This document shows, in pieces, positions 1 to 6,959 of a DNA stretch of 22,113 bases. A program made the position numbers and the translations under genes. The notes below the pieces were generated by a model, which saw nothing but the letters and a program-made list of their open reading frames with translations, did no database searches and had not been told where the DNA came from. The DNA is from an uncultured Bacillota bacterium (GTDB taxonomy: Bacteria; Bacillota_I; Bacilli_A; RFN20; CAG-631). The stretch's first letter is position 1. Each line of letters starts with the position of its first letter. The stretch spans positions 1-22,113 of the forward strand of contig CAJJXN010000020.1 in the NCBI GenBank assembly GCA_905197115.1, in the 5' to 3' direction.

Positions 1-2032
1 AGGATTTGCCACAGATATTCCTCCACATAATTTATCAGAAGTAGTTGAAGGAACAATTCATCGAATTAAAAATCCAAATTGTCGTTTAGAAACAATGATG
101 GATATTATTAAAGGTCCTGATTTTCCAACGGGAGGTATTGCCTATGGAAAAAAAGGAATTATCGATGCTTTTAGCACAGGAAAAGGCAAAATTATTTTAC
201 GAGGAAAAGCAGAGGTTATTGAAGATAAACAAGGAAGACATATTGTAATAAGTGAAATTCCTTATGATATTGTAAAAATCTCTTTAGTAAAACGAATAGA
301 TGAAATTCGATTTAATAAAGAAATTTGGGGAATGGTTGAAGTTCGTGATGAAAGTGACCGCAATGGATTAAAAATTGTGGTAGATATCACCAAAGAAGCC
401 GATGCTCAACTTATTTTAAATTATTTATATAAAGAGAGTGATTTGCAAACAACTTATAATTACAATATGGTTGCGATTGATCATAAAACGCCTCGTCAAG
501 TTGGGATTCTTTCAATTTTAGATGCTTATATTGAACACAAAAGAGAAATTACGTTAAGAAAGTCGCAATATAATTATGATAAAAAAATGGCTCGTTTGCA
601 CATTATAGATGGTTTAATAAAAGCGATTTCAATTGTGGATGAGTTGATTGATACAATTAAGAAAAGTAAAAATAAAGCTGATGCAAAAGAAAATATCATC
701 GCTAAATATCAATTTAGTGAAAAACAAGCGGAAGCTATTTTAATGTTACAACTTTACCGGTTATCATCAACGGATATTACTAAGTTAGAAGAAGAACAAG
801 CTATACTTAAAGAAGAAATAATTGTTTTAGATGATATTTTACATAATGAAAATTCCTTAAAAAATGTGATGATCTCTGAACTTAAAGAAATTAAAAATAA
901 GTATGGTCATGAACGAAGAACAATTTTAAATGATGAAATTCAAGAAATTGTCATTGATAAGGCATCAACGGTTATTAAAGAAGATGTAATGATTGCTGTT
1001 TCACGTGACGGGTATGCAAAAAGAAGTCAGATTAAATCATATAGCAGTAGTAATTCTATGTTCCCTGGATTTAAACAAACTGATGCGATAGTGGCAATCA
1101 GTCAGGCAAGTACATTAGATACTTTACTTTTGTTTACTTCTGGCGGTAATTTTATGTATGTTCCAGTATTTGAATTAGTCGAAAATAAATGGAAAGATGA
1201 AGGTGTGCATATTAATAAAATTGCGTCTTATCCATCTAATGAAAAAATAATCAATGCAATTGTAATTAAAGAATTTAGAAATGATTTATATGTTACTTTA
1301 GCTTCTTCAAAAGGAACAATTAAACGGACTCTTCTTTCTGAATTTGTGTTACAACGATATTCAAAAGCGGTATCTTGTTTTCGCTTAGCAGAGGATGAAA
1401 CACTTGTAAGTGCTTTCTTAACGAATGGTGGCTGTGATATTGCTGTATTGTATAAAAATGGTGCAATAGTACGTTATGATGAAAACCAAGTAAGTATTGT
1501 TGGATTAAAAGCCGGAGGAGTTCGTAGTGGCTCACGTTCTTTAGATTGTGAATTAGTGGGTGGTGTTGCTTTAGATGAAGATCATAAACAAAATATGATG
1601 ATTGTTACAGATAAAGGTGGAATTAAACCAGTTTATCCTCGCTATATTAATCAAACAAGTCGAAATACGGTAGGTACTTTATCCTTTAAATCTTTTAGAA
1701 GTGATCATCACGATGCTATAGGAATTATTACTACGAGTGAAGACGATGTCATTCAAATTGTTACAAACTTTAAATCAATTGATATTAAAGTTAAAGATAT
1801 TCCATATCAACCAATTGATAAAATCATCAAACAAGGGTTGTCATTGACAAATCGCGAAAAAGTCGAAGCAATTGTTACATCTAAAACGATTTATGTCGAT
1901 AAAAACATAAAAGCTAAAAAAATCGATAAGAATAAAACTACCTTTGCTGAATTTGATGATAAAATAAAAGATGAAGAAACGCTTAAAAAAGAAAAATATG
2001 CAAATATTTCAATTGATGATTTGTTTAAATAA
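1..2032 (+). CDS. parC: DNA topoisomerase IV subunit A (ParC), 5'-truncated by window edge
   Basis: This is the breakage-reunion and DNA-wrapping subunit of topoisomerase IV, which decatenates daughter chromosomes together with ParE. The frame is open from base 2, and the first visible residues (GFATDIPPHNLSEV) match the conserved type IIA topoisomerase segment that lies about 165 residues into the family. The N-terminal part with the catalytic tyrosine is therefore outside the window. About 676 residues are visible: the rest of the breakage-reunion core, a long coiled-coil region, then a C-terminal beta-propeller whose first blade begins near SRDGYAKRSQIKSYSSS. The intact GyrA box (QRRGGKG) expected in GyrA is absent, which favours ParC over GyrA. 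The TAA stop touches the stop of the convergent sigK gene with no bases between them. ParE would be expected just upstream but is not visible. Confidence 0.93.
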   Translation, partial: GFATDIPPHNLSEVVEGTIHRIKNPNCRLETMMDIIKGPDFPTGGIAYGKKGIIDAFSTGKGKIILRGKAEVIEDKQGRHIVISEIPYDIVKISLVKRIDEIRFNKEIWGMVEVRDESDRNGLKIVVDITKEADAQLILNYLYKESDLQTTYNYNMVAIDHKTPRQVGILSILDAYIEHKREITLRKSQYNYDKKMARLHIIDGLIKAISIVDELIDTIKKSKNKADAKENIIAKYQFSEKQAEAILMLQLYRLSSTDITKLEEEQAILKEEIIVLDDILHNENSLKNVMISELKEIKNKYGHERRTILNDEIQEIVIDKASTVIKEDVMIAVSRDGYAKRSQIKSYSSSNSMFPGFKQTDAIVAISQASTLDTLLLFTSGGNFMYVPVFELVENKWKDEGVHINKIASYPSNEKIINAIVIKEFRNDLYVTLASSKGTIKRTLLSEFVLQRYSKAVSCFRLAEDETLVSAFLTNGGCDIAVLYKNGAIVRYDENQVSIVGLKAGGVRSGSRSLDCELVGGVALDEDHKQNMMIVTDKGGIKPVYPRYINQTSRNTVGTLSFKSFRSDHHDAIGIITTSEDDVIQIVTNFKSIDIKVKDIPYQPIDKIIKQGLSLTNREKVEAIVTSKTIYVDKNIKAKKIDKNKTTFAEFDDKIKDEETLKKEKYANISIDDLFK

Positions 2033-2038
2033 TTAAAC
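2023..2038. repeat. Small inverted repeat covering both convergent stop codons
   Basis: GTTTAA-ATAA-TTAAAC forms a perfect 6-bp stem with a 4-nt loop spanning the adjoining TAA stops of parC and sigK. There is no T-tract on either strand directly after it, so it is at best a weak transcript-end element. Confidence 0.3.
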
Positions 2039-2728
2039 TAAACCATTTTTACGAAATTCAAAAAGAAGCTTTGTTAATACTCTTTTTTCAATGCGTGATA
2101 CATACGATCGGGAAATATTAAACATTTTCCCGATTTCTTTTTGTGTCATCTCTTTTTTTCCATTTAATCCATACCGATAGGAAATAATTTTTAATTCATC
2201 TTCATCTAGAATCGTTAAAAACTGGTTCAAAAGTTTGATTTTATTTTCTTTATCTAATTTATCCGATAAATCTTCAATAGGAGCGGGAATGATATCAATT
2301 AAAGATATATCACTGCCATCGCTATCTTCACCAATCGAATCAAACAAGTAAACATCATTATTTGTTTTTTTAATACTTCTTAAGTGCATTAAGATTTCAT
2401 TTTCAATACAACGAGCAGCATAAGTAGCTAATTTATTCCCTTTTTCTTCGCTATAAGAATCAATGGCTTTTATTAAACCAATGGTACCTATGGAAATTAA
2501 ATCATCTAATTGCTCATTGCAATTTTCATATTTTTTACTAATATGAGCGACAAGTCTTAAGTTATGCTCTATGAGTTTTGTTCGTGCGACTTCTTTTTGA
2601 TCACTAAATAACATTTTGATATATTTATCTTCTTCCTCTTTACTTAAAGGAGGATTGAAAACTCCATTTTTAACATACCCAACATATAAAGATAAATTTT
2701 TAAATAATTCAATAATTGCGTTAAACAT
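2033..2728 (-). CDS. sigK: RNA polymerase sporulation sigma factor SigK (pro-sigma-K)
   Basis: Mother-cell sigma factor for late sporulation (coat and lysis genes). The 231-residue product has the SigK-type region 2 blocks IEHNLRLVAHI, DLISIGTIGLIKAIDSY and KLATYAARCIENEILMHLR, and a region 4.2 helix-turn-helix ending SRSYVSRIEKR. The N-terminus (MFNAIIELFKNLSLYVG before YVKNG) corresponds to the hydrophobic pro-sequence that SpoIVFB removes in Bacillus; mature SigK there starts at the matching YVKN. The ATG at 2728 was chosen over a TTG at 2746 because the Shine-Dalgarno GAGAGGTG lies between them, 5 nt before the ATG and downstream of the TTG. The gene is uninterrupted, with no skin-type element. 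It is the only gene here on the minus strand and is divergent from yqeG across 126 bp. SigE and SigK are paralogues; the YVKN junction and the short pro-region favour SigK. Confidence 0.88.
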   Translation of the reverse strand: MFNAIIELFKNLSLYVGYVKNGVFNPPLSKEEEDKYIKMLFSDQKEVARTKLIEHNLRLVAHISKKYENCNEQLDDLISIGTIGLIKAIDSYSEEKGNKLATYAARCIENEILMHLRSIKKTNNDVYLFDSIGEDSDGSDISLIDIIPAPIEDLSDKLDKENKIKLLNQFLTILDEDELKIISYRYGLNGKKEMTQKEIGKMFNISRSYVSRIEKRVLTKLLFEFRKNGLV

Positions 2729-2830
2729 GAAAACACCTCTCTTCAATATATCAAAAAAAAAGAAAAGTTATGATAAAACATTTATTTATCTGTAAAATGA
2801 GAAAATAAAGTAGGTTTAATTAAAAAATTA

Positions 2831-2839
2831 TGTTATACT
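2831..2839 (+). promoter_or_regulatory. Extended -10 promoter for the yqeG operon
   Basis: TGT followed by TATACT is a good extended -10 element for the housekeeping sigma factor. No convincing -35 is seen 17 nt upstream. Initiation about 7 nt downstream, near 2846, would leave a leader of only about 9 nt before the yqeG ATG at 2855. Confidence 0.5.
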
Positions 2840-2854
2840 ATGTGCGGTGAGTTT

Positions 2855-3367
2855 ATGAATAAAAAATATATTCCAACATGGTATATTCCAAACGTGTTAA
2901 AAATAAATATGGATCAGTTAATTTCACGCAATTATCAATATCTTTTTTGTGATATTGATAATACACTTGTTTCGCCCTTTGTTGCTTTGCCAGATGAAAA
3001 AGTAATCAATTGGGTTCAGCAAATAAAGAATTGCGGAATTAAAATAGTTTTAATTTCAAACAATAGTGAAGAAAGAGTGGCTTTGTTTGCAAAGAAATTA
3101 AATGTGGATTACATATATAAAACGAAAAAGCCTAATCCTAAAAAAGTATTAGAATATATTCATAAGCAAAGAATTGACAAAAAGAAAGTCTTGGCTATTG
3201 GCGATCAAATTATGACTGATGTGTTATGTGCGAATCGGGCAAAAATAGATGTTTTACTCGTGGAAAAATTAGAAAAGAAGGAACAATTTATTACTTTTTT
3301 TCCAAGACGATTAGATATCTTTATTCGAAAAAGATTAAAAAGAAAAAATCTTTTGAGGGAATTTTAA
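2855..3367 (+). CDS. yqeG: YqeG family HAD-IIIA phosphatase
   Basis: Small soluble phosphatase of the haloacid dehalogenase superfamily, subfamily IIIA; the physiological substrate of this family is not established. The 170-residue product has HAD motif I DIDNTLV (Asp33 nucleophile, Asp35 acid/base), motif II in LISNN, a conserved Lys in KKPNPKK, and motif III GDQIMTD. The C-terminus is very basic (RKRLKRKNLLREF), which may suit an RNA-rich partner. The ATG at 2855 is preferred over an in-frame ATG at 2840 because GGTGAG sits just upstream of 2855, while 2840 falls inside the -10 promoter element. It is the first gene of the ribosome-assembly/NAD operon, and its TAA overlaps the yqeH ATG by one base (TAATG), implying translational coupling. 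Confidence 0.9.
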   Translation: MNKKYIPTWYIPNVLKINMDQLISRNYQYLFCDIDNTLVSPFVALPDEKVINWVQQIKNCGIKIVLISNNSEERVALFAKKLNVDYIYKTKKPNPKKVLEYIHKQRIDKKKVLAIGDQIMTDVLCANRAKIDVLLVEKLEKKEQFITFFPRRLDIFIRKRLKRKNLLREF

Positions 3368-4449
3368 TGGAAGAAAGAAGATGTCCTGGTTGTGGTGCAG
3401 TCTTGCAAACAAATGATGAGCTTAAAGATGGTTTTGTCGATAAAAACGCTTTAAATAGAGAATATATTTTATGTAAAAGATGTTTTCAGTTGCAACATTA
3501 TGGGAAATTCGTTAAAGGAAAAGAGACTTATAGCACGATTAAAATGGTACATGAATATGTAAAAAAAGAAGATGTTGTCATTTTAGTAGTGGATGTTTCT
3601 TTAATCAATACGCCCTTTTTGAATGCATTAAATGAATTAAGACGATATCCCAATTTATATTTAATTGCAAATCGGTATGACTTATATCAATCTTTTGTGA
3701 AAGAAGAAAAAGCCATTTCTTTTTTAAAAAGAGAAAGCCAAAAAAGTAATCTTCATTTTAAACGTATCTTTTTAATTCATTCACAAAATGAAAAAGAGAT
3801 TATTACGTATTTTGATCAAAATTATCCTCAACAAAATTTTTGTTTTGTAGGGTTAGAAAATGCGGGAAAGACGACTTTAATCAATCGATTTATAAAGTAT
3901 TTAAATCCACAAATAAAACCTTTAACAAAAAGTTTATATCCGGGAACGACTTTACAACCATTAAAAATACAATTTGCTGAAAATCGTGTCATTTTAGATA
4001 CTCCGGGTATTCAAAGTAAAACTTCTTTTTTAAACAAAGTTGAAAATAAAGTGCTAAAACAAATACAAAGTGATAAAAAAATCGTTCAAACATCTTTTCA
4101 ATTAAATGAGAAACAAGCAATTCATTTCAATAACTTTTTGAGTTTTCAATATTTAGAAGGTGTTAAACAAGGAATCATTTTTTATCACCCTGCCTTATTA
4201 ACACTCACTCGTACTAAACTTGAAAATGCAGCTACTTCTTTTCAATCTTTAATAAAAGACTATAAAATAAAAACGAATAAGATAAAGTGTTATGCAGACT
4301 TTCAAGAGTATGAAATAGAGAATATCAACGATGAAAAAGTAGATATTGTAATAGAGGGACTCGCAATGATTACATTGACGCATCAAGGTAAATTTAAATT
4401 ATATACTTTTAAAGATAGTAATGTTTATTTAAGAAAAGCAATGATTTGA
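3367..4449 (+). CDS. yqeH: Circularly permuted ribosome biogenesis GTPase YqeH
   Basis: GTPase needed for assembly of the 30S subunit in Bacillus. The 360-residue product begins with a zinc-binding knuckle (Cys6, Cys9, Cys36, Cys39: CPGCG and CKRC). The G motifs come in permuted order: the G4 equivalent NRYD at 102-105 precedes G1 GLENAGKT (162-169), G2 PGTT (192-195) and G3 DTPG (211-214). The rest is the C-terminal domain typical of the family. G4 is normally N-K-x-D; here it is N-R-Y-D, a mild departure. The start at 3367 was chosen because GAGGGA precedes it and the Cys-rich N-terminus begins there; the frame is open further upstream but lies over yqeG. The TGA stop overlaps the yhbY Shine-Dalgarno. 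In Bacillus aroE follows; here it is missing. Confidence 0.93.
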   Translation: MEERRCPGCGAVLQTNDELKDGFVDKNALNREYILCKRCFQLQHYGKFVKGKETYSTIKMVHEYVKKEDVVILVVDVSLINTPFLNALNELRRYPNLYLIANRYDLYQSFVKEEKAISFLKRESQKSNLHFKRIFLIHSQNEKEIITYFDQNYPQQNFCFVGLENAGKTTLINRFIKYLNPQIKPLTKSLYPGTTLQPLKIQFAENRVILDTPGIQSKTSFLNKVENKVLKQIQSDKKIVQTSFQLNEKQAIHFNNFLSFQYLEGVKQGIIFYHPALLTLTRTKLENAATSFQSLIKDYKIKTNKIKCYADFQEYEIENINDEKVDIVIEGLAMITLTHQGKFKLYTFKDSNVYLRKAMI

Positions 4450-4458
4450 GGTGTAAAA

Positions 4459-4752
4459 ATGTTAAATAAAAAAGATAAATATTATTTGCGAAATAAAGCA
4501 AATGCATTAAAACCAATTGTTATTATTGGTAAAGATGGCTTAACATCAAATACTATCGCATCGATTAATGATGTATTACGAACGAAGGAATTAATAAAAA
4601 TTTCGATTTTAAAGACATTTAATGGATTAGAAAAAAAAGAATTAGCTGAATTAATTGCTTCCACCACAAATTCAGAAGTTATACTCGTTATTGGTAGAGT
4701 GATTGTACTTTATCGCAAAAATGTGGAAATTAACGCTTATGGAATTAAGTAA
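4459..4752 (+). CDS. yhbY: YhbY/CRS1 family RNA-binding protein
   Basis: A 97-residue protein consisting of a single CRM domain, an RNA-binding fold associated with pre-50S ribosomal particles (called yqeI in Bacillus subtilis). Diagnostic features are LRNKANALKPIVIIGKDGLTSN near the N-terminus, including the conserved GK-GL loop, then a basic helix and strand (ELIKISILKTF) and the C-terminal strand SEVILVIGRVIVLYRK. The Shine-Dalgarno GAGGTG (4448-4453) overlaps the yqeH stop, and the gene lies 9 bp after yqeH, so the two are cotranscribed. Its 3' end overlaps the chosen nadD start by 14 bp. Confidence 0.9.
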   Translation: MLNKKDKYYLRNKANALKPIVIIGKDGLTSNTIASINDVLRTKELIKISILKTFNGLEKKELAELIASTTNSEVILVIGRVIVLYRKNVEINAYGIK

Positions 4753-5857
4753 GGTTTTATTATTTGGGGGGTCTTATAATCCCATTCACCAAGGCCATAT
4801 TAATGCTGCTTTAAATGTCTCTAATTTTTTAAAATGTGACGAAGTTTGGCTGATTCCACGTAAGTATAATTATGATGGCTCATTATTATTAGATGGAAAA
4901 CATCGCATAAAAATGATGGAATTAGCTTTAGAAGATCTTACAAATTTTAAGATTTGTGATATTGAATTAAAAGATAAAGATAAGAAATTAATTTATACTT
5001 ATAACACAGCAAAATTATTAAAAAGACGATACAAAGACAAATATCAATTTTACTTTTTGATTGGCGCAGATCAATTAAATAATATTGAGCGATGGTATGA
5101 AATCGATAAATTAACTAAGATTTTTCAATTTGTTTGTTTTAAACGACCAGGTTACCCAATTAATGAAGAATTGGCTAATAAATATCATATTATTATAATT
5201 GATGGAAATCAAATTGATGCTTCAAGTACAAATGTACGTGCGGGTTATTTTGACAAAATTGATGATTCAATTCAGCAATATATTATTGATCACGAGTTAT
5301 ATTTAAAAGAAAGACTATTAAAACGTTTGCCCGAAAAACTTTTTATCCATTGCTTATCTACTGCTCGTTTGGCGAAAGATATAGCTAAATCATTACATGT
5401 AAATACGAACCAAGCATATGTGGCAGGAATTTTGCATGATGTTTCTAAAGTATTACCTAAGGATGAAATCAAACATATTATGGATACCCATTATCCACAT
5501 CAAAAAAATATTCCTAATTATGCAATGCATCAATATGCAAGTGAATATATTGCCAAAACAGAGTTTGGAATAAAAGACAAAAAGACATTAAAAGCCATAG
5601 CATCTCATTGTCGTGCTTCTAAAAAAATGTCAGTTTTAGATAAAATTGTTTATTGTGCAGATAAATTAGAAGAAAAACGGGACTTTGCTATTGAAGTACA
5701 AGATATAAGAAAATTAGCATATTATGATATTCATCAAGCATTTATCTTAACCATTCAAGATCAAATCAAGAATTTAAATAAAAATAAAATGAAAATTGAT
5801 CCTTGGGTATATGAAGTTCTTCAATATTATCAAAGAAAGGAAAACAATCATGGATGA
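4739..5857 (+). CDS. nadD-yqeK: Fused nicotinate-nucleotide adenylyltransferase (NadD) and HD-domain Ap4A hydrolase (YqeK)
   Basis: A bifunctional 372-residue protein. Residues 1-185 are NadD, which adenylates nicotinate mononucleotide in NAD synthesis: GGSYNPIHQGH near the start (family GGTFDPIHxGH), FLIGADQL near 107-113, ERWYEID, and SSTNVR at 162-167 (family ISST.IR). Residues about 190-372 are YqeK, an HD-domain hydrolase of symmetrical Ap4A: His204, the His-Asp pair at 233-234 (ILHDVSK), His264, His290 and Asp308 (CADKLE). In Bacillus these are two adjacent genes; here there is no stop or restart between them. The ATG at 4739 gives the usual NadD N-terminus and overlaps yhbY by 14 bp; in-frame ATGs at 4703 and 4721 would add residues atypical of NadD. 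No strong Shine-Dalgarno is visible, so coupling to yhbY translation is likely. The TGA stop overlaps rsfS by 8 bp. Confidence 0.92.
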   Translation: MELSKVLLFGGSYNPIHQGHINAALNVSNFLKCDEVWLIPRKYNYDGSLLLDGKHRIKMMELALEDLTNFKICDIELKDKDKKLIYTYNTAKLLKRRYKDKYQFYFLIGADQLNNIERWYEIDKLTKIFQFVCFKRPGYPINEELANKYHIIIIDGNQIDASSTNVRAGYFDKIDDSIQQYIIDHELYLKERLLKRLPEKLFIHCLSTARLAKDIAKSLHVNTNQAYVAGILHDVSKVLPKDEIKHIMDTHYPHQKNIPNYAMHQYASEYIAKTEFGIKDKKTLKAIASHCRASKKMSVLDKIVYCADKLEEKRDFAIEVQDIRKLAYYDIHQAFILTIQDQIKNLNKNKMKIDPWVYEVLQYYQRKENNHG

Positions 5858-6188
5858 TAATAATTTGCAGTTAATTTTAAATGATTTATTAGATAAAAAG
5901 GCAAGTGATGTCGTATATATTGATGTCAGTGAAGTGAATCCTTTAGCGCGTTTTTACATTATTTGTACGGCTACAAGTAATCGTCATGCTCTAGCTTTAG
6001 CTCAAAATTTAAAAGAACTTTGTTATCAAAATCAAATAACTATCCATAATGTTGAGGGAAAAAGTTCGAGTGATTGGGTACTTGTTGATGCAAATGATTA
6101 CATTATTCATATTTTTACTCAAACAGCAAGACTTCATTATGGACTCGAAAAATTATGGTCTAACTTAAAAATTATAAAGGTGGAATAA
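5850..6188 (+). CDS. rsfS: Ribosome silencing factor RsfS
   Basis: A 112-residue RsfS/Iojap protein, which binds uL14 on the 50S subunit and blocks subunit joining when nutrients are short. Family blocks are DVVYIDVSEVNPLARFYIICTA, SNRHALALAQNLKE, VEGKSSSDWVLVDANDYIIHIF and the C-terminal YGLEKLW. The ATG at 5850 was chosen because AAAGGAA lies just upstream and the start gives the typical length; an in-frame ATG at 5796 lies inside the YqeK domain. It overlaps the upstream stop by 8 bp and mtnN begins two bases after its stop, so it sits in the middle of the operon. Confidence 0.92.
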   Translation: MDDNNLQLILNDLLDKKASDVVYIDVSEVNPLARFYIICTATSNRHALALAQNLKELCYQNQITIHNVEGKSSSDWVLVDANDYIIHIFTQTARLHYGLEKLWSNLKIIKVE

Positions 6189-6189
6189 A

Positions 6190-6855
6190 ATGAAAATACT
6201 CATAATCGTAGCAATGCAAGATGAATTAAAAGGAATATTAAATAAAGTAAATTATACAACTCAATTTTATAAAGGATTTGATTATCATTTAGCGCATATC
6301 AATAACCATGATGTGATTATTGTAAAAACCGAAGTGGGAAAAGTAAATGCCGCGATTCTTGCTTCTACTTTTATTTTAAAATTTAAACCTAGATATGTCA
6401 TTAATGCTGGAATTGGTGGATCATTACATGAAAATTTATTGCCACTAACTACAATATTTGCGACAAAAACGGCATATTTTGATGTAGACTTAACCTGTTT
6501 TGGCTTGCCTTATGGACAATTAGATAATATGGATTTGTTTTTTAAAACTTCCAAATCTTTACTTCACTTAGAAGAAAATGATCGTTGTGGGTTAATTGTT
6601 AGTAGTGATTCATTTGTATCCAATATCGAACAAAAAGAGTTGATATTAAAACATTTTCCAAAGGCTTTAGTTTGCGATATGGAAGGTGCAAGTATTGGTC
6701 AAGTTTGCACCTTATTAAAAAGAAAGTATATGGTTATTCGTACAATTTCAGATGTGGTTGGATTAAAAGATGGAATAATGAAGTATCAAAATTGTAAAGA
6801 AAAAGCCATTGATATCGTTACAAATAAAGTATTAAATCTCATTCATACATTATAG
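6190..6855 (+). CDS. mtnN: 5'-methylthioadenosine/S-adenosylhomocysteine nucleosidase
   Basis: Cytosolic enzyme that removes adenine from SAH and methylthioadenosine, clearing products of methylation and polyamine synthesis. The 221-residue product has the catalytic set Glu12 (AMQDELKG), Glu165 in CDMEGASIGQV (transition-state contact) and Asp188 in TISDVVG (the general acid), plus the glycine-rich NAGIGGSL near 72-79. It begins two bases after rsfS, with GGTGG upstream. In Bacillus the last gene of this cluster is the methyltransferase yqeM; here the position is held by mtnN. It is the last gene of the operon and is followed by a terminator. Confidence 0.93.
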   Translation: MKILIIVAMQDELKGILNKVNYTTQFYKGFDYHLAHINNHDVIIVKTEVGKVNAAILASTFILKFKPRYVINAGIGGSLHENLLPLTTIFATKTAYFDVDLTCFGLPYGQLDNMDLFFKTSKSLLHLEENDRCGLIVSSDSFVSNIEQKELILKHFPKALVCDMEGASIGQVCTLLKRKYMVIRTISDVVGLKDGIMKYQNCKEKAIDIVTNKVLNLIHTL

Positions 6856-6880
6856 AAAAAGTAATTCGTTACTTTTTTTT
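6856..6880 (+). terminator. Intrinsic terminator after mtnN
   Basis: A 9-bp stem AAAAAGTAA/TTACTTTTT with a TTCG tetraloop (6865-6868), running into eight T residues (6873-6880). It begins right after the mtnN stop. Confidence 0.8.
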
Positions 6881-6882
6881 AT

Positions 6883-6922
6883 TTGCTCTAGTAAAATTAC
6901 TTTATTTATTATATAATAAATA
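6883..6922 (+). promoter_or_regulatory. Promoter and 20-bp palindrome upstream of the LRR lipoprotein gene
   Basis: TATAAT at 6912-6917 (or the overlapping TATTAT at 6907-6912, 18 nt from TTGCTC at 6883-6888) is a plausible housekeeping -10. The -10 lies inside a perfect 20-bp palindrome, TATTTATTATATAATAAATA (6903-6922), which could be an operator or simply AT-rich chance. A strong Shine-Dalgarno AGGAGG (6947-6952) lies 7 nt before the ATG. Confidence 0.45.
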
Positions 6923-6959
6923 TAGTTTACAATTAAGAGCCGTTATAGGAGGTAAAGTT

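Noticed and set aside
2765..2772. CATAACTT on the minus strand as a sigma-E -10 for sigK
   Set aside because: The nearest -35-like TCATTTT is 21 nt away, too far, and the region is so AT-rich that the match is not convincing; sigma-E control of sigK remains likely from knowledge of the family only.
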